From: Apostichopus japonicus
Taxonomy: Eukaryota; Echinodermata; Holothuroidea; Aspidochirotida; Stichopodidae
Length of the DNA stretch: 64,000 nt
Direction: 5' to 3'
Assembly: GCF_037975245.1 (NCBI RefSeq)
Contig: NC_092571.1
Location: 20,110,917-20,174,916 of the forward strand
Of this stretch, positions 25,893 to 37,900 are shown one piece after another. Below the pieces are notes generated by a model. It saw only the letters and a program-made list of their open reading frames with translations. It ran no database searches and had not been told where the DNA came from. Position 1 is the stretch's first letter; every line of letters begins with the position of its first letter. A program made the translations under genes and the position numbers.

Positions 25893-28800
25893 CTAAAAGA
25901 TACAAAATTGTTCATATAGTGTCACAGGAAATTACTAAATATGTATTTGCGATAAAGTCGATGATACCAAAATTACAGACGCTTACACATGGCCTATACA
26001 TATATACTTTCCAGATTGATACATCCAGAAGCTAATGACTTGCCAACAGAATTAAATTACTACTTTTTAAGAAAAAGTTGCCCAGGAAAGAACTTGGGCA
26101 AGAAAACCGAATGACTGATCCGCTCTCAACCCCAGTCCCCTTGCATCGGGACTGTGACTGTGTGATCATCGTCGGGTGTGCAACACCATTCCCCTCGAAA
26201 GGGAACAGAATTAAATTACTGAATGGTTATCTATAAACATGGATAAATGTTCTTTATTTCTTCATTGACGAACGCAAAGTGACTATTATCTAATCTTTGT
26301 CACATAAGTTAATTCTCATTGAAACTATTGCAGTTGGACTTAAAGCGTGTACATCTGTTATAAACTTGTAGAGACCCTCAGTGATGGTGCAGTGACTTGT
26401 ATGCATACTTTCCACATGTCACATGCTATAAATATACGGTGTAAAAACACAAGGAGACAACCATGTGTTGAATGCCACAAAGTGGATTTAGGTGTGGGTG
26501 TGGCCCAAGTAATTCAAGCAAACAATGTGTTGAATGTCACAAAGTAGATTTAGGTGTGGGTGTGGCCTAAGTATTCAAGAAGACAATGTGTTGAATGTCA
26601 CAAAGTGGATTTAGGTGTGGGTGTGGCCCAAGTAATTCAAGCAAACAATGTGTTGAATGTCACAAAGTAGATTTAGGTGTGGGTGTGGCCTAAGTATTCA
26701 AGAAGACAATGTGTTGAATGCCATAAAGTGGATTTAGGTGTGGGTGTGGCCCAAGTAATTCAAGAAGACAATCTGTTGAATGCCATAAAATGGATTTAGG
26801 TGTGGGTGTGGCCCAAGTAATTCAAGAGGACAATGTGTTGAATGCCGCAAAGTGATAAGAAATGAAATGATAACTTTCCATACCTCATTTGGATCGGGAG
26901 CGTTCTTCCGAGCAGCCTGTTCGTCCTCGTATTCCCGTCTGGCTTTGGCTTCCAAGTTCCGAGTGGCTAGCCTAACAGCTTCTTCTCTGATATCTTTATC
27001 GCTAAGACTTGGACTGAATTTCACAGAGATGCAGGTTTTCTGGAATTAAAAAAAAAAATGGAGGTCGACATGCCACAAAATAGGAACAACATTTTGTCCC
27101 CTCCCCCCCCTTTTCTTACCAAAAAATAGTGTAAAGTATATATTCTCTCTTAGAATTAATGTATCATGTGAACTTCAATGATAAATGCAAACCTCAAACC
27201 ACACAAATTTAATGCAGACCTCAAAGATAATGGGATACCTCACAAACCAATGGGAACCTCAAGAATATATGGCAACCTCAAGCATAGATGGATACCTCAG
27301 GAATACATGGCAAACTAGAAACATAAATCATAAACTCCTCTGTATTCAAATGATATGTATAAAATTAATAACACACTAATTTGAAAATAATTATACTTGA
27401 TGGCAAAACATTTCTTGGCAAATGACCTTTACCTACATCCGATCAAACTCTATTTAAATAATTTCAAAATCATCCAAAAGCCTTTCTTTCTCTCTGTGTT
27501 ATTTTTTTTTTTTTAATGATCACATCTCAAGATGTATTCGTATTATTAGACGAAAAACAAGAGAAAATTACCCATTATTTTACAACAAATGAGGAAATTT
27601 ACCTTTCCAGGTTTGACAGTACCCACCGCTGGGTAGAGAGATAATGGTGACTCAGCTGGCACCATGAATTCAAAAGATGTCGGCCCGACAGGGGCAACCG
27701 GCCCCTGTCCTACCCTGGGTACGGGATGGGTGAATTCATTCCCGTCTGTGTGACTGTTGGTGATGTAGAAGGACACGACAGAAGAATCTTCCAAAGCTGT
27801 GGCGGCAAAATGGACCACGGAATGGGATAGCTCCAGAGGAGTGTGGACTCCTACTGCTTTACAGGACAGCTTGAAATCCCTGCAAGAGATATAATTAAAA
27901 TGCAGTCATGACTTATAAATATGGATTGGTGGAAAGGAATCACTAAGTGGAAAGCAGATTGTTACATTGCTACATTATTCAGTCAGCAATTGATTTCAAC
28001 ATGGATTTAAATTTTGCAATTAGTTACAGATTTAGCGTAATTTGTGATTGTTTTCAAAGAGTCGAGAGATTTTCAGATAGTTTCTCATTTAACCGTCAGA
28101 TTTTACAAGTAGATGAAAATACCTGTCAATTCCTGATTTGCAAGTCAATTGGAATGAATATTCTTTGGCTTTCTGTGGGCTGAATATGATATCCACTGCG
28201 ACAGTCTCACTCGGTAGAAGGGTGCCGAACCCATCGTCAGGCTGGACGGCCACGTACTGGAGAGGAAATGACAATCAATTCTAGCCTGGATTATCATAAA
28301 GACCTGTAAGCCAGTACTGTCAGAGACGGAGAGTCCATACAGTAAGGGAGGGGGGGGGGGGGCGGATGCCCCCCTGACGGACTCATATGGACTGCTGGCG
28401 CCCTTTTCAGCTTTTTACCACTTTTTACTTATTCGCGATTATTGACTTTTTATTGCCCTCTGAAATACCTATTGACATTTGTCACATTTTGTTGGTGTCA
28501 TTTTCTGACAAAATGGCGATGACACCTATTTATTCTTCGTGTATCTGCAAATTAGCAAGGCCCGGAAAGGTCATTTCCGGTGATCTAGGGAGTATCTTTT
28601 CACAAAAAATTTCTGTACGCTCCGCGCCAACCTGTGGTGGCGCTCCGCCTAGAAAGTGTTGAAAGAGCCCCTACAGACCATTTTCGCCCCCCTGACCAAT
28701 ACCCCTAGCTCCGCCACTGAGTACTGTCACTGGTTCCAGACACTTTCACTTGATGCAATATTAGGAGTGTTAGCTCAGTGGTTAACGCTGGTGCCTTTCA

Positions 28801-31800
28801 ATCATAAGGTCCCGAGTTCGAGTCACTCCAAGATTAATGTATGTCGTCCAGTTACAGAGTTGTTGACAATTGACAATTCATAATCACGGACATTATATAT
28901 GAATCTAAGAGACTGACTTTGGTCAGCTTGTGGTTTTGATAAGCCTATGAGGCTTCTTCACAAATTCTTGCTTGCAGGAGGATCTAAAATACATAAATAA
29001 CTGTCCAGTTACTCTAGTGTTTCATTATTCTCAATTTTCTTTTACATTTTATAGAATCATAAAGTTTTTCAGGAAAAGATGAGAATCCCATTCACAAACC
29101 AACATAACATCCGAAATATCATTTGAAATTTAAAATTGTTATCAAAGATTCGACGAAGCAACTTTAATCAATCAAATCAATCAATGAAATCAAACCCAAC
29201 GACTAATCACTTGCTTCAACTTGATTTTATTTTTGTAGGCTCGACAGGAGTAAATTGAAGACAAAAAAAAAAATCGAAACATACAGTACCTCCGGTAAAT
29301 TCACAAAGCCATATTTCTGTGACAGGATGGATCTGTTGGTCAGATGGACGGTATAAATGACCGATTCGTGAATGGTACAGAATCCAAAATCGAGATTGGT
29401 CTGATCAAACTCCAGGTCAGAGGAAGTTACTACGGCATGGACTGTAAACGGAACTGGAGCAGTCTAAGGGCCAAAATGATGGATGAAAAATATGGATGAT
29501 GTTAGACTGCATTGATTGTAAAGTTTTTCGTTGTTGGTGCTAGATATTTACCATCACGGGGATAGAGGGAGGGAGCAGGAGATTAATGATTGGTTTCAGG
29601 GATTGAGAAAAGAAAATAAGCTGATAAATTTAGTCGCAAAAATTATAACTTTATGTTATGAGAGAAAGTATAGAGACCATAGAAATAAAAAACGGTACTC
29701 TGGCAAACTTCTTCTTCGACCATATCCAAGAGGCATGTGTGAAACCTCATTTTGGATTATGCTAACAGAACACAATGGACATTATGAAACCAAGCTGTTT
29801 CTTTGTAACCCTTGAAAGCTGTTTAAGCTCCAGCAGGCACACAAAATGAGGACGCAAAGAACGTTGTTGAAATCACCAAGCATTTTACCAAATTAAAACA
29901 TGAGTTTTTACCTGATCTGCAACCCTTATAGTCATGGGAGCTTCAAGGACGCCAGTATCTTTGTCGAAGCATTCACCACCTTCTTCTACTAAGTTTTGTC
30001 TGTGAAAAAGAAGAATTGAGTCAAAATAATGCAATGATAAAGACAAAGTAATTTGATGTAGTTCATATTTATTAATTTATCACCGGTAAAAATATAAATG
30101 CTTATAAAAAGCAGTATCAAAGATTAAGATGTAAACATTTGTTGACTTTTGTTGACAATATTGGTCAACCTTCCATCTAGTTCCACTTTTAACATAGCTC
30201 AACTACTCCACACATGAATACTTTGCTTGTATATAATAGCTAGTACTGTGATTATCATTTACTTCACCCAAGTAGATATCATAAAATGTTGATCGGAACA
30301 AAACAATTTCAGAGATCTGGAGCAAATTAGCCACAAATCAAAGAATGTTCTATTATAATTCCTCATGATAGATGAATATTCCAGCAGACAACCGTGACCG
30401 CTCTTAATGAATTGTCCAGTTTTTCCATCTTTAATTTGTATACAGAAATAATAATGCATCACTCTCACTTTGACAGAAGTTCATAATTCTTGCATTTAAT
30501 AGAAGCAGTTTATCAACATCAAGGTTACACGATACAAGATTACTTTAAGATTTAACAGAATTATTTTGTGATCTCTGCACCAGGAACAACTTAGAAACCA
30601 AAATTCTACAATGCTTAGAGACCTATAAAGATAACAAATTTACCAATTTAAAAATGGCTTACACTTTTTGACTTAAAACATTACACCATCAGTTATTATA
30701 CTAGTCATTTGGAACTTTGTTAACTCACCCAGCATCCCTTTTCCCCACCCCCCCTCACCCCCCCTTTCTCCCCAACCACCAAACCTATGATATAAAACTC
30801 TAGAATCACACATAGATTTTTAATGTTTTCAATAGAGGACATGAAACTGACCTTGGGAGGAACTTCATTTGTACAGAGAATTGTGACTGGGCCTGAATAT
30901 AAGCTGTCTTTGGTAAAAGTTCCAAGTGGTTCCTCAGTTCCTTGCAGACCTCCATGGTTAATCGCAGAGCTGTCGTTGCTCGATTATTGATGACGATCGC
31001 GTCCTGATAGAGCCGATCGAACATGCAGATCTTTAGGTCTACATTCTGACGTTCCACCCAGACTGGGACGTCGATGGCCCTAGCGTATGACTTGACCGGA
31101 ATCTGGGAATGGGGTTAGAGAGAGTCAATGAAATAATAATATAAGAAAGCTTTTCTTTGCAAAATATCTATATAAATAACTTGAAATTGCATAAAGATAA
31201 CTTAACTACTTCAAATATGTGTAGGTATGTTATACTGTTGTCAAGTTTGCATAGTAAGGAAACCCACCTGGAGACCCACATCGGGTGGGTAGTTCACCTG
31301 ATGTAAACATAGCAAGGTAACCCACCCCAAATATCTAAAGCTTGATATCCCAAATGAACAATATTTATCTATGTAATCAACTATACAGCTGATGTAGCCC
31401 ACCTCAAATATCTATAGCTAGGTCACCCACCTCAAATATATTTACCTAGTTAATCAACTATATAGCTGATGTAACCCACCTCGAATATCTAAAGCTGGGT
31501 AACGCACCTCAAATATATTTACCTAGTTAATCAACTATATAGCTGATATAACCCACCTCAAATATGTTTATTAAGGTAATCAACTATACAGGTAAGGAAA
31601 CCCACCTCAAATATCTATAGCTAGGTAACCCACCTCAAATATATTTATCTAGTTAATCAACTATACAGCTGATGTAACCCACATCAAATATCTATAGCTA
31701 TCTATAACAGTATCTCCCACTAGGTAATCCACTTCAGCTATAGATGTACTTAGTCATACCACGTGTAAATCATCACACATCACACTATATTATTCTACTT

Positions 31801-34761
31801 ACACTACTGGAATCTTCATCCGAGAATCTCAGTTCAAAATCCACGTCAACTTTCCCTGGTACCGTCGGTTGGTAAATAATCTCTAGTTTAACAGATCCAA
31901 ATGGACCAATCTCTCCTCCAGAGACCTCTCCGATTCTCATACCGTCTAGACCGAAAGTATCTTCTTCATCCATCCATTCTACATCTTCATCTGCATTGAG
32001 AGGATAAAAGCAAATTAGTTAAGTAAAATAGTAATTAAATAAATACAATTGTCTTTAACAGACATAGGGTTATATTTACATAGTATATTATTATAAAAGA
32101 TAAGTAAATAAAAAGTTAAAAAATTGTGAAAAAATAAAGTAGGTATAAAATAGTTTCTGGGCAATAAATTTTGGAGAAAAAGAATCTAGCATTTGAATGA
32201 ACTCACCAAGTAGCTGCCTACGAGTTTGAACAGCTAGTATATGGTTTGATTTAAATAAAATAAAATTACAAACAACCCGAATACCTTGATTTGAATGATA
32301 TCAAATTACAAACAACCCAAGTACCTTGATTTGAATGGAATCAAATTACAAACAACCGGAGTACCTTAATTTGAATGAAAAGCAAACTATGGGACATCCC
32401 GAGTACCTTAATTAGAATGAAATTAAATTACAAAACAACCCCGGGTACCTTGATTTGAATAAAATTAAATTACAAACAACCCCGAGTACCTTGATTTGAA
32501 TGGAATCAAATACCAAACAACCCCGAGTACCTTGATTTGAATAAAAGCAAATTACAAACAACCCCGATTGACCTATCTTGATTTGAATGAAATCAAATAA
32601 CAAACCCTGAGTACCTTGATTTGAATGATATCAACTTACAAACAACCCCGAGTACCTTGATTTGATTGAAATCAAACTACAAACAACACAGAGTACCTTG
32701 ATTTGATTGAAATCAAACTACAAACAACCCGGAGTACCTTTATTTGAATGAAATCAAATTACAAAAACCTGAGTCCCTTGATTTGAATGAAATCAAATTA
32801 CCAACAACCTTGAGTACCTTGATTTGAATGAAATCAATTACAAACCCAAGTACCTTGATTTGATTGGAATCAAATTACAAACAATCCCGAGTACATTGAT
32901 TTGAATGAAATCAAATTACAAAAAACCCCGAGTACATTGATTTGAATGGAATCATATTACAAACAACCCCGAGTACATTGATTTTAATGAAATCAAATTA
33001 CAAACCCCGAGTACCGTGATTTGAATGAAATCAAATTACAAACAACCCCGAGTACATTGTTAACATTGCTGGAAAGCAGTCATCAAATCCAAACTCACTG
33101 CCTGAGATATTAGCTGGTACATACCTTCCTTCTCGGCAGGCACTTGCTCTTCTGAGTCCTGATTCTGCTCTGCGGATTCTGTTTCAATGGCTGCTTGCTG
33201 CTCAGGCTCTGCTCCAGGTGTTTGGACTAGCTCTATTTCTTCTGACGGTTTGACCGCAGCTATATCAATGAAAAGGAGGATCATTTATGACAATTGTCAG
33301 TAGTATGAAATCATTTAATATGAAAGTATGAAATTATGAAAGTATTAAATAATATGAAAATGACAGTATGAAATTAGTATGAAAGTATATTAATATGAAA
33401 GTATGAAAGTATGAAATCATTTAATATATTTACACCACTGTGACAGAAACCGACTTTTACTCATGCAATGAAAAGCAGGATGTGTCCTTTAACAAAAGAA
33501 AGCATTGAACTTTAAAGTAAAAGAAATAAATAAATCAAGCAAAGTAATACAAGCATCTGACTTGAAATTAAAAGGGTGGAAAAATAAAAAAATAGCAAAT
33601 CGTAAACAGCAAAACTTGAAATAACAGCACCTAAAAGGGATGACAAATAAAAAGAAATTAGCATGTGACATTAAGCAAACAGATACCCAGACAAGTTTCA
33701 GGACAAAACTGGATTGTAAACAGTAGAACTTATGAATTTTCTTGCATTGTTCAGCAATAACATAGATTAGAAAGAAAACAACCACATTATTTTCAATGCA
33801 TTGCCATGATGATGTCATCCACTGTACCGTTGCCAGATGCAAAATTTCATTAAGCTTCTCTAATCCTATATTTTCATAGAGCCTGCATTTAAATAAGCTA
33901 TTGGGATATGAATTTCACCTTTAACTACATGCAGATCTTAGGTTTCATTATTTTTCTTTAAATTGTCAATTTTCATCACTGGAATACTCCTTTAAATATT
34001 TCTAACATTGTATAACTGGTTTAATTCAAAGTATTTAGTATTGTGGGAGAACTACCAATGTTAATGGTCTGACAAAAGGCGATGGCGTTTAATAGAAGGA
34101 AACCCACCATGTGGGTGGAAGTGGATTTGAGCCCTGTGCAAATAAAGTAAGATGGCCTTTTTATCCAGGATTTATTCTATCGTTTTCCCATCTGAAATAG
34201 TCTTCCAAAACTGTTCAAATAATTCCAAAATGATGTAATACTGTCATGCGGATAGCAACCTGACGTGAAGTGCAAGTAATATCACCACTCATGAAGTATG
34301 GTTTCATTTTGCATTTCTCCTTCCCACCAACATGATACTAGATCACTTTCCTCCTCAAACCACTATGAATTTTAATTCATTCCTCCTCCCATCCAAACTG
34401 GTGCAGTCAGCAACATAATTAGTTCATACTGTAGCAATAACAAACTCAGCCCTGATTCTAATATGCAAAGTAGTATCATCATCATTATCACCATCACCAT
34501 CATCACAATCACCATCACCACCATCATCATCACCATCATCACCACCATCATCACCATCACCACCACCATCACCATCATCACCACAATCATTATCATCATC
34601 ACCATCACCACCACAACCACCATCATCATCATCACCACCACCATCACCACCATCACCATCACAACCATCATCATTATCATTATCATCATCACCATCACCA
34701 CCATCACCATACTCATCACCATCATTACCCTCATCATCATCATCATCATCATCATAAACAA

Positions 34762-34797
<36 letters not shown>

Positions 34798-34893
34798 AAA
34801 CATCATCATCATCATAATCATCATCATCATCATCATCATCATAAACAACATCATCATCATCACCATCACCACCACCACCACCACCATCACCAC

Positions 34894-34941
<48 letters not shown>

Positions 34942-37900
34942 AAACATCATCATCATCATAATCATCATCATCATCATCATAAACAACATCATCATCATCA
35001 CCATCACCACCACCACCACCACCATCACCACCATCATCATCATCATCATTGATTCTTACCAGATTTTTCCTTTGATTTCCCTCTCTTCTTCTTCCCCTTA
35101 GCTTTCACATCCTCTTCTGGTGCGGTCTCTGGTTTGAGACTTTCATCTGCAGTGGTCTGCCAGAATATTGCAACAGATTATAATGAGAAGCTATAAAACA
35201 TATTAGTACTTAAAATTGCTTAATTATCTAAAACTGCTGTGTCCATAGATTGCAAGACTTCACTTTAAGAGGTTATGCCAATAGAAACTATGTTTCTGGT
35301 TAAAGATCTTGTTTACCAGCAAAATGTTATTAAACTTGAGAGAAAGAGGTCACAACTCTTAAAAAAATTAATCCCCTAAATAAACTAATTACTCACTCAA
35401 TACTCAGTGAATACTTCCAGGCAAGTCATACAAACTTCCTATCTTTGGGTTGCATCTTCATTACTTTAGAAGAAGGGGATGGGGTGAGGATGGGGGTAAG
35501 CACATGGTGCCTTAGGCCCACAAAGGGTGTTAACCTGGCTCAGAGTCCTGGTTTTCCGTTTTCATCGGAATAAATACATGCCATTTAATAGCTCATAACT
35601 AAGTTTTATGCAGTTTTAAGTAAACAAAATTTCCATCTGAAAACCGATTGATTTCAAATTCTTTTCACCTGATAAATTTAACCTAAAATTTTATCAACTT
35701 TTCTTTTGTGATTATAGTTAATTCTACTACCTGAATATTTCCATAAAGCTGCTTGTCGCAGTTCTCATATTGTTCTCTCATCCCCATAGATGTAATATAC
35801 ATGGCAAACTGTTTGGGAATCTATGAGTGCTCTTTCAGTCACCATAGCAACGATTGCCATGGATATGTTGGTGCAGAAAACGTACATGTCTTTAAGCTCA
35901 TTGAAGTGATATAGGAATAAGCTATGGTGAGGGGTCCATTCTTTGGGTCAGGTGATCAAACATGTCTGTTTGCACATATGTTTGTACAAGAGTGCTTAAA
36001 AGAGTGTGTCCTGAACTCCTCCTGAACTATTAGGCCGATGGACTTCAAAATTGGTGGGTATGTACCTGGGTATGGGTTGTAGTCCCTCTGTGACTTATGG
36101 AGTCATGGGGCCAAATGTCAGAGGTCAAATAACCCCACAAATTTTGTTTAGCCCTTATGCACACTCCAAAGCGATAAAATGGCTGGAACATTCAAATCCA
36201 TGTGGAATATCAGACTGCAAGTTAACAGTGCATTACTTAATGTAAAATGACAGAGGTCATGTGATCAAATGTGGTCAAAGGTCCAAGCTGGCAAAATTTG
36301 TGCAAAAAAAGTGTGTGGCAAATTCCCTCTTAAACCATAAGGCTGATGAAATTCAAACTTGGTGAGTATGTGCCCCGACACGGGATGTAGTACCTCTAAG
36401 AGTTATGACATCATAGGGTCAAAGTTCAGAGTAAAAAGGTTTCTTACTACTTCCTCTAGTTCTTACACTTGTCTAATCTCCATGTCCTTACGGCCCACAG
36501 TACATCTTTACACTTTGAACAGTTAGTTCTCAGCCTCGACAATGTCTCACACCCTGTAGCTCAAAGCATGCCTACTGGTGGCAGCATTTCACAATACCTT
36601 TTATAAAGTCATGAAAACACTGTTAGCATTGGCAACAGCTCTTACGGGTTCTCCCAGGCCTTATATAATCATCTCATGGCCAAAGGGTTGACTGGTCATC
36701 AGGAGCGAGTCCTTACAGGCTTATAAATCAAGAAAACTTACATAATATCTTACCATTCTACCCAAGGAGGTTCCAACTGACAAGATTGTGGGCTGCTTCA
36801 TGCCTTTGGGTAAAAAGATGTAAAAGGAAGCAAGTTGAATAATATTTTTTAATCAATAATATTGATCGATAATGATAGCGTTAGCTGATTTAAAACCTGG
36901 AAACTTGGTGGTTGGAATTATTACACCGTTTTGCATACTCAATAATGTATGTGTACATTGCTCAATAAATCAAAAGCCAAATAAGAACAAAATGGTTAAA
37001 TCTGAACCAGATCACAAGGAACATAAGAAATACAGAACATCAAGGCACCATTATGTTTAGGGTTCCAAACACTCAACTTCATAACTACCAAAATGACTGC
37101 TTTTGCAGAGTATGTTTTGTTTTGTTTAAATTGTCAATTTTCAGGGATGATAAACTAAACTTCTTGCGATCTACTCTGTTTTAAATCTGTTTTGGTCTTT
37201 CTAACTGAATTATCTCCAAATCTCAGAAGAACATACTTAGACAGTTACACTGTCAAGTGCAGTGGAGAATGCAGAATGTAGCCAGGCTCTCAACGGGAGA
37301 TAGCTGAGATACCAAAAATACACCTTTTACTCAAGATGAAACTAGAGTAGGGTGGCCAGACATCCATATTATATTATGCCAGTCAGTCGGGCATATTCTA
37401 TGCACAGTCCTCCATCCAACATAGCTCCAACCCGAAAACTAGTATGTCTGGCATTTTTATGAAAGCAGTTTAAGCAACAACAACCAAAAAAGCCAAGTTC
37501 AATACTTATGGAATCCTACAGCTACATGTTCTAAAACTTCTGAATTTTATCTGTTCTGTATTGGCTTCAATGCATGTAGGCTTTACATGTATGAATATGC
37601 GTCTCCTACTGTGCAAACCAAGTACAGTTTCATTACAGTTAATGTGACCATACGTTTAACTGGGTTCAAACTGTTCTCATAAACATGTTGACATATATTT
37701 ATGTAACATGCAGCAGTTACCCACAAGCTTTGAAAACATGATTCATAACTGTGTAACAGTTAGTTGGCCTGACGTTTCGAGCCTAGCAGGATCTTCTTCA
37801 GAGGCTCTGAAGAAGAAGCTCTGAAGAAGATCCTGCTAGGATCGAAACGTCAGGCCCACTTACTTTTACACATTCTCTTACACAGGCACTTTAGTGGATA

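Noticed and set aside
28764-28830. Functional tRNA gene
   Set aside because: A and B boxes are good, but the anticodon arm is distorted, the acceptor stem has a mismatch, and a SINE body follows.
34372-35101. Poly-Met/Val and poly-Ile/Thr frames of more than 200 codons
   Set aside because: Frames of the CAT trinucleotide array.
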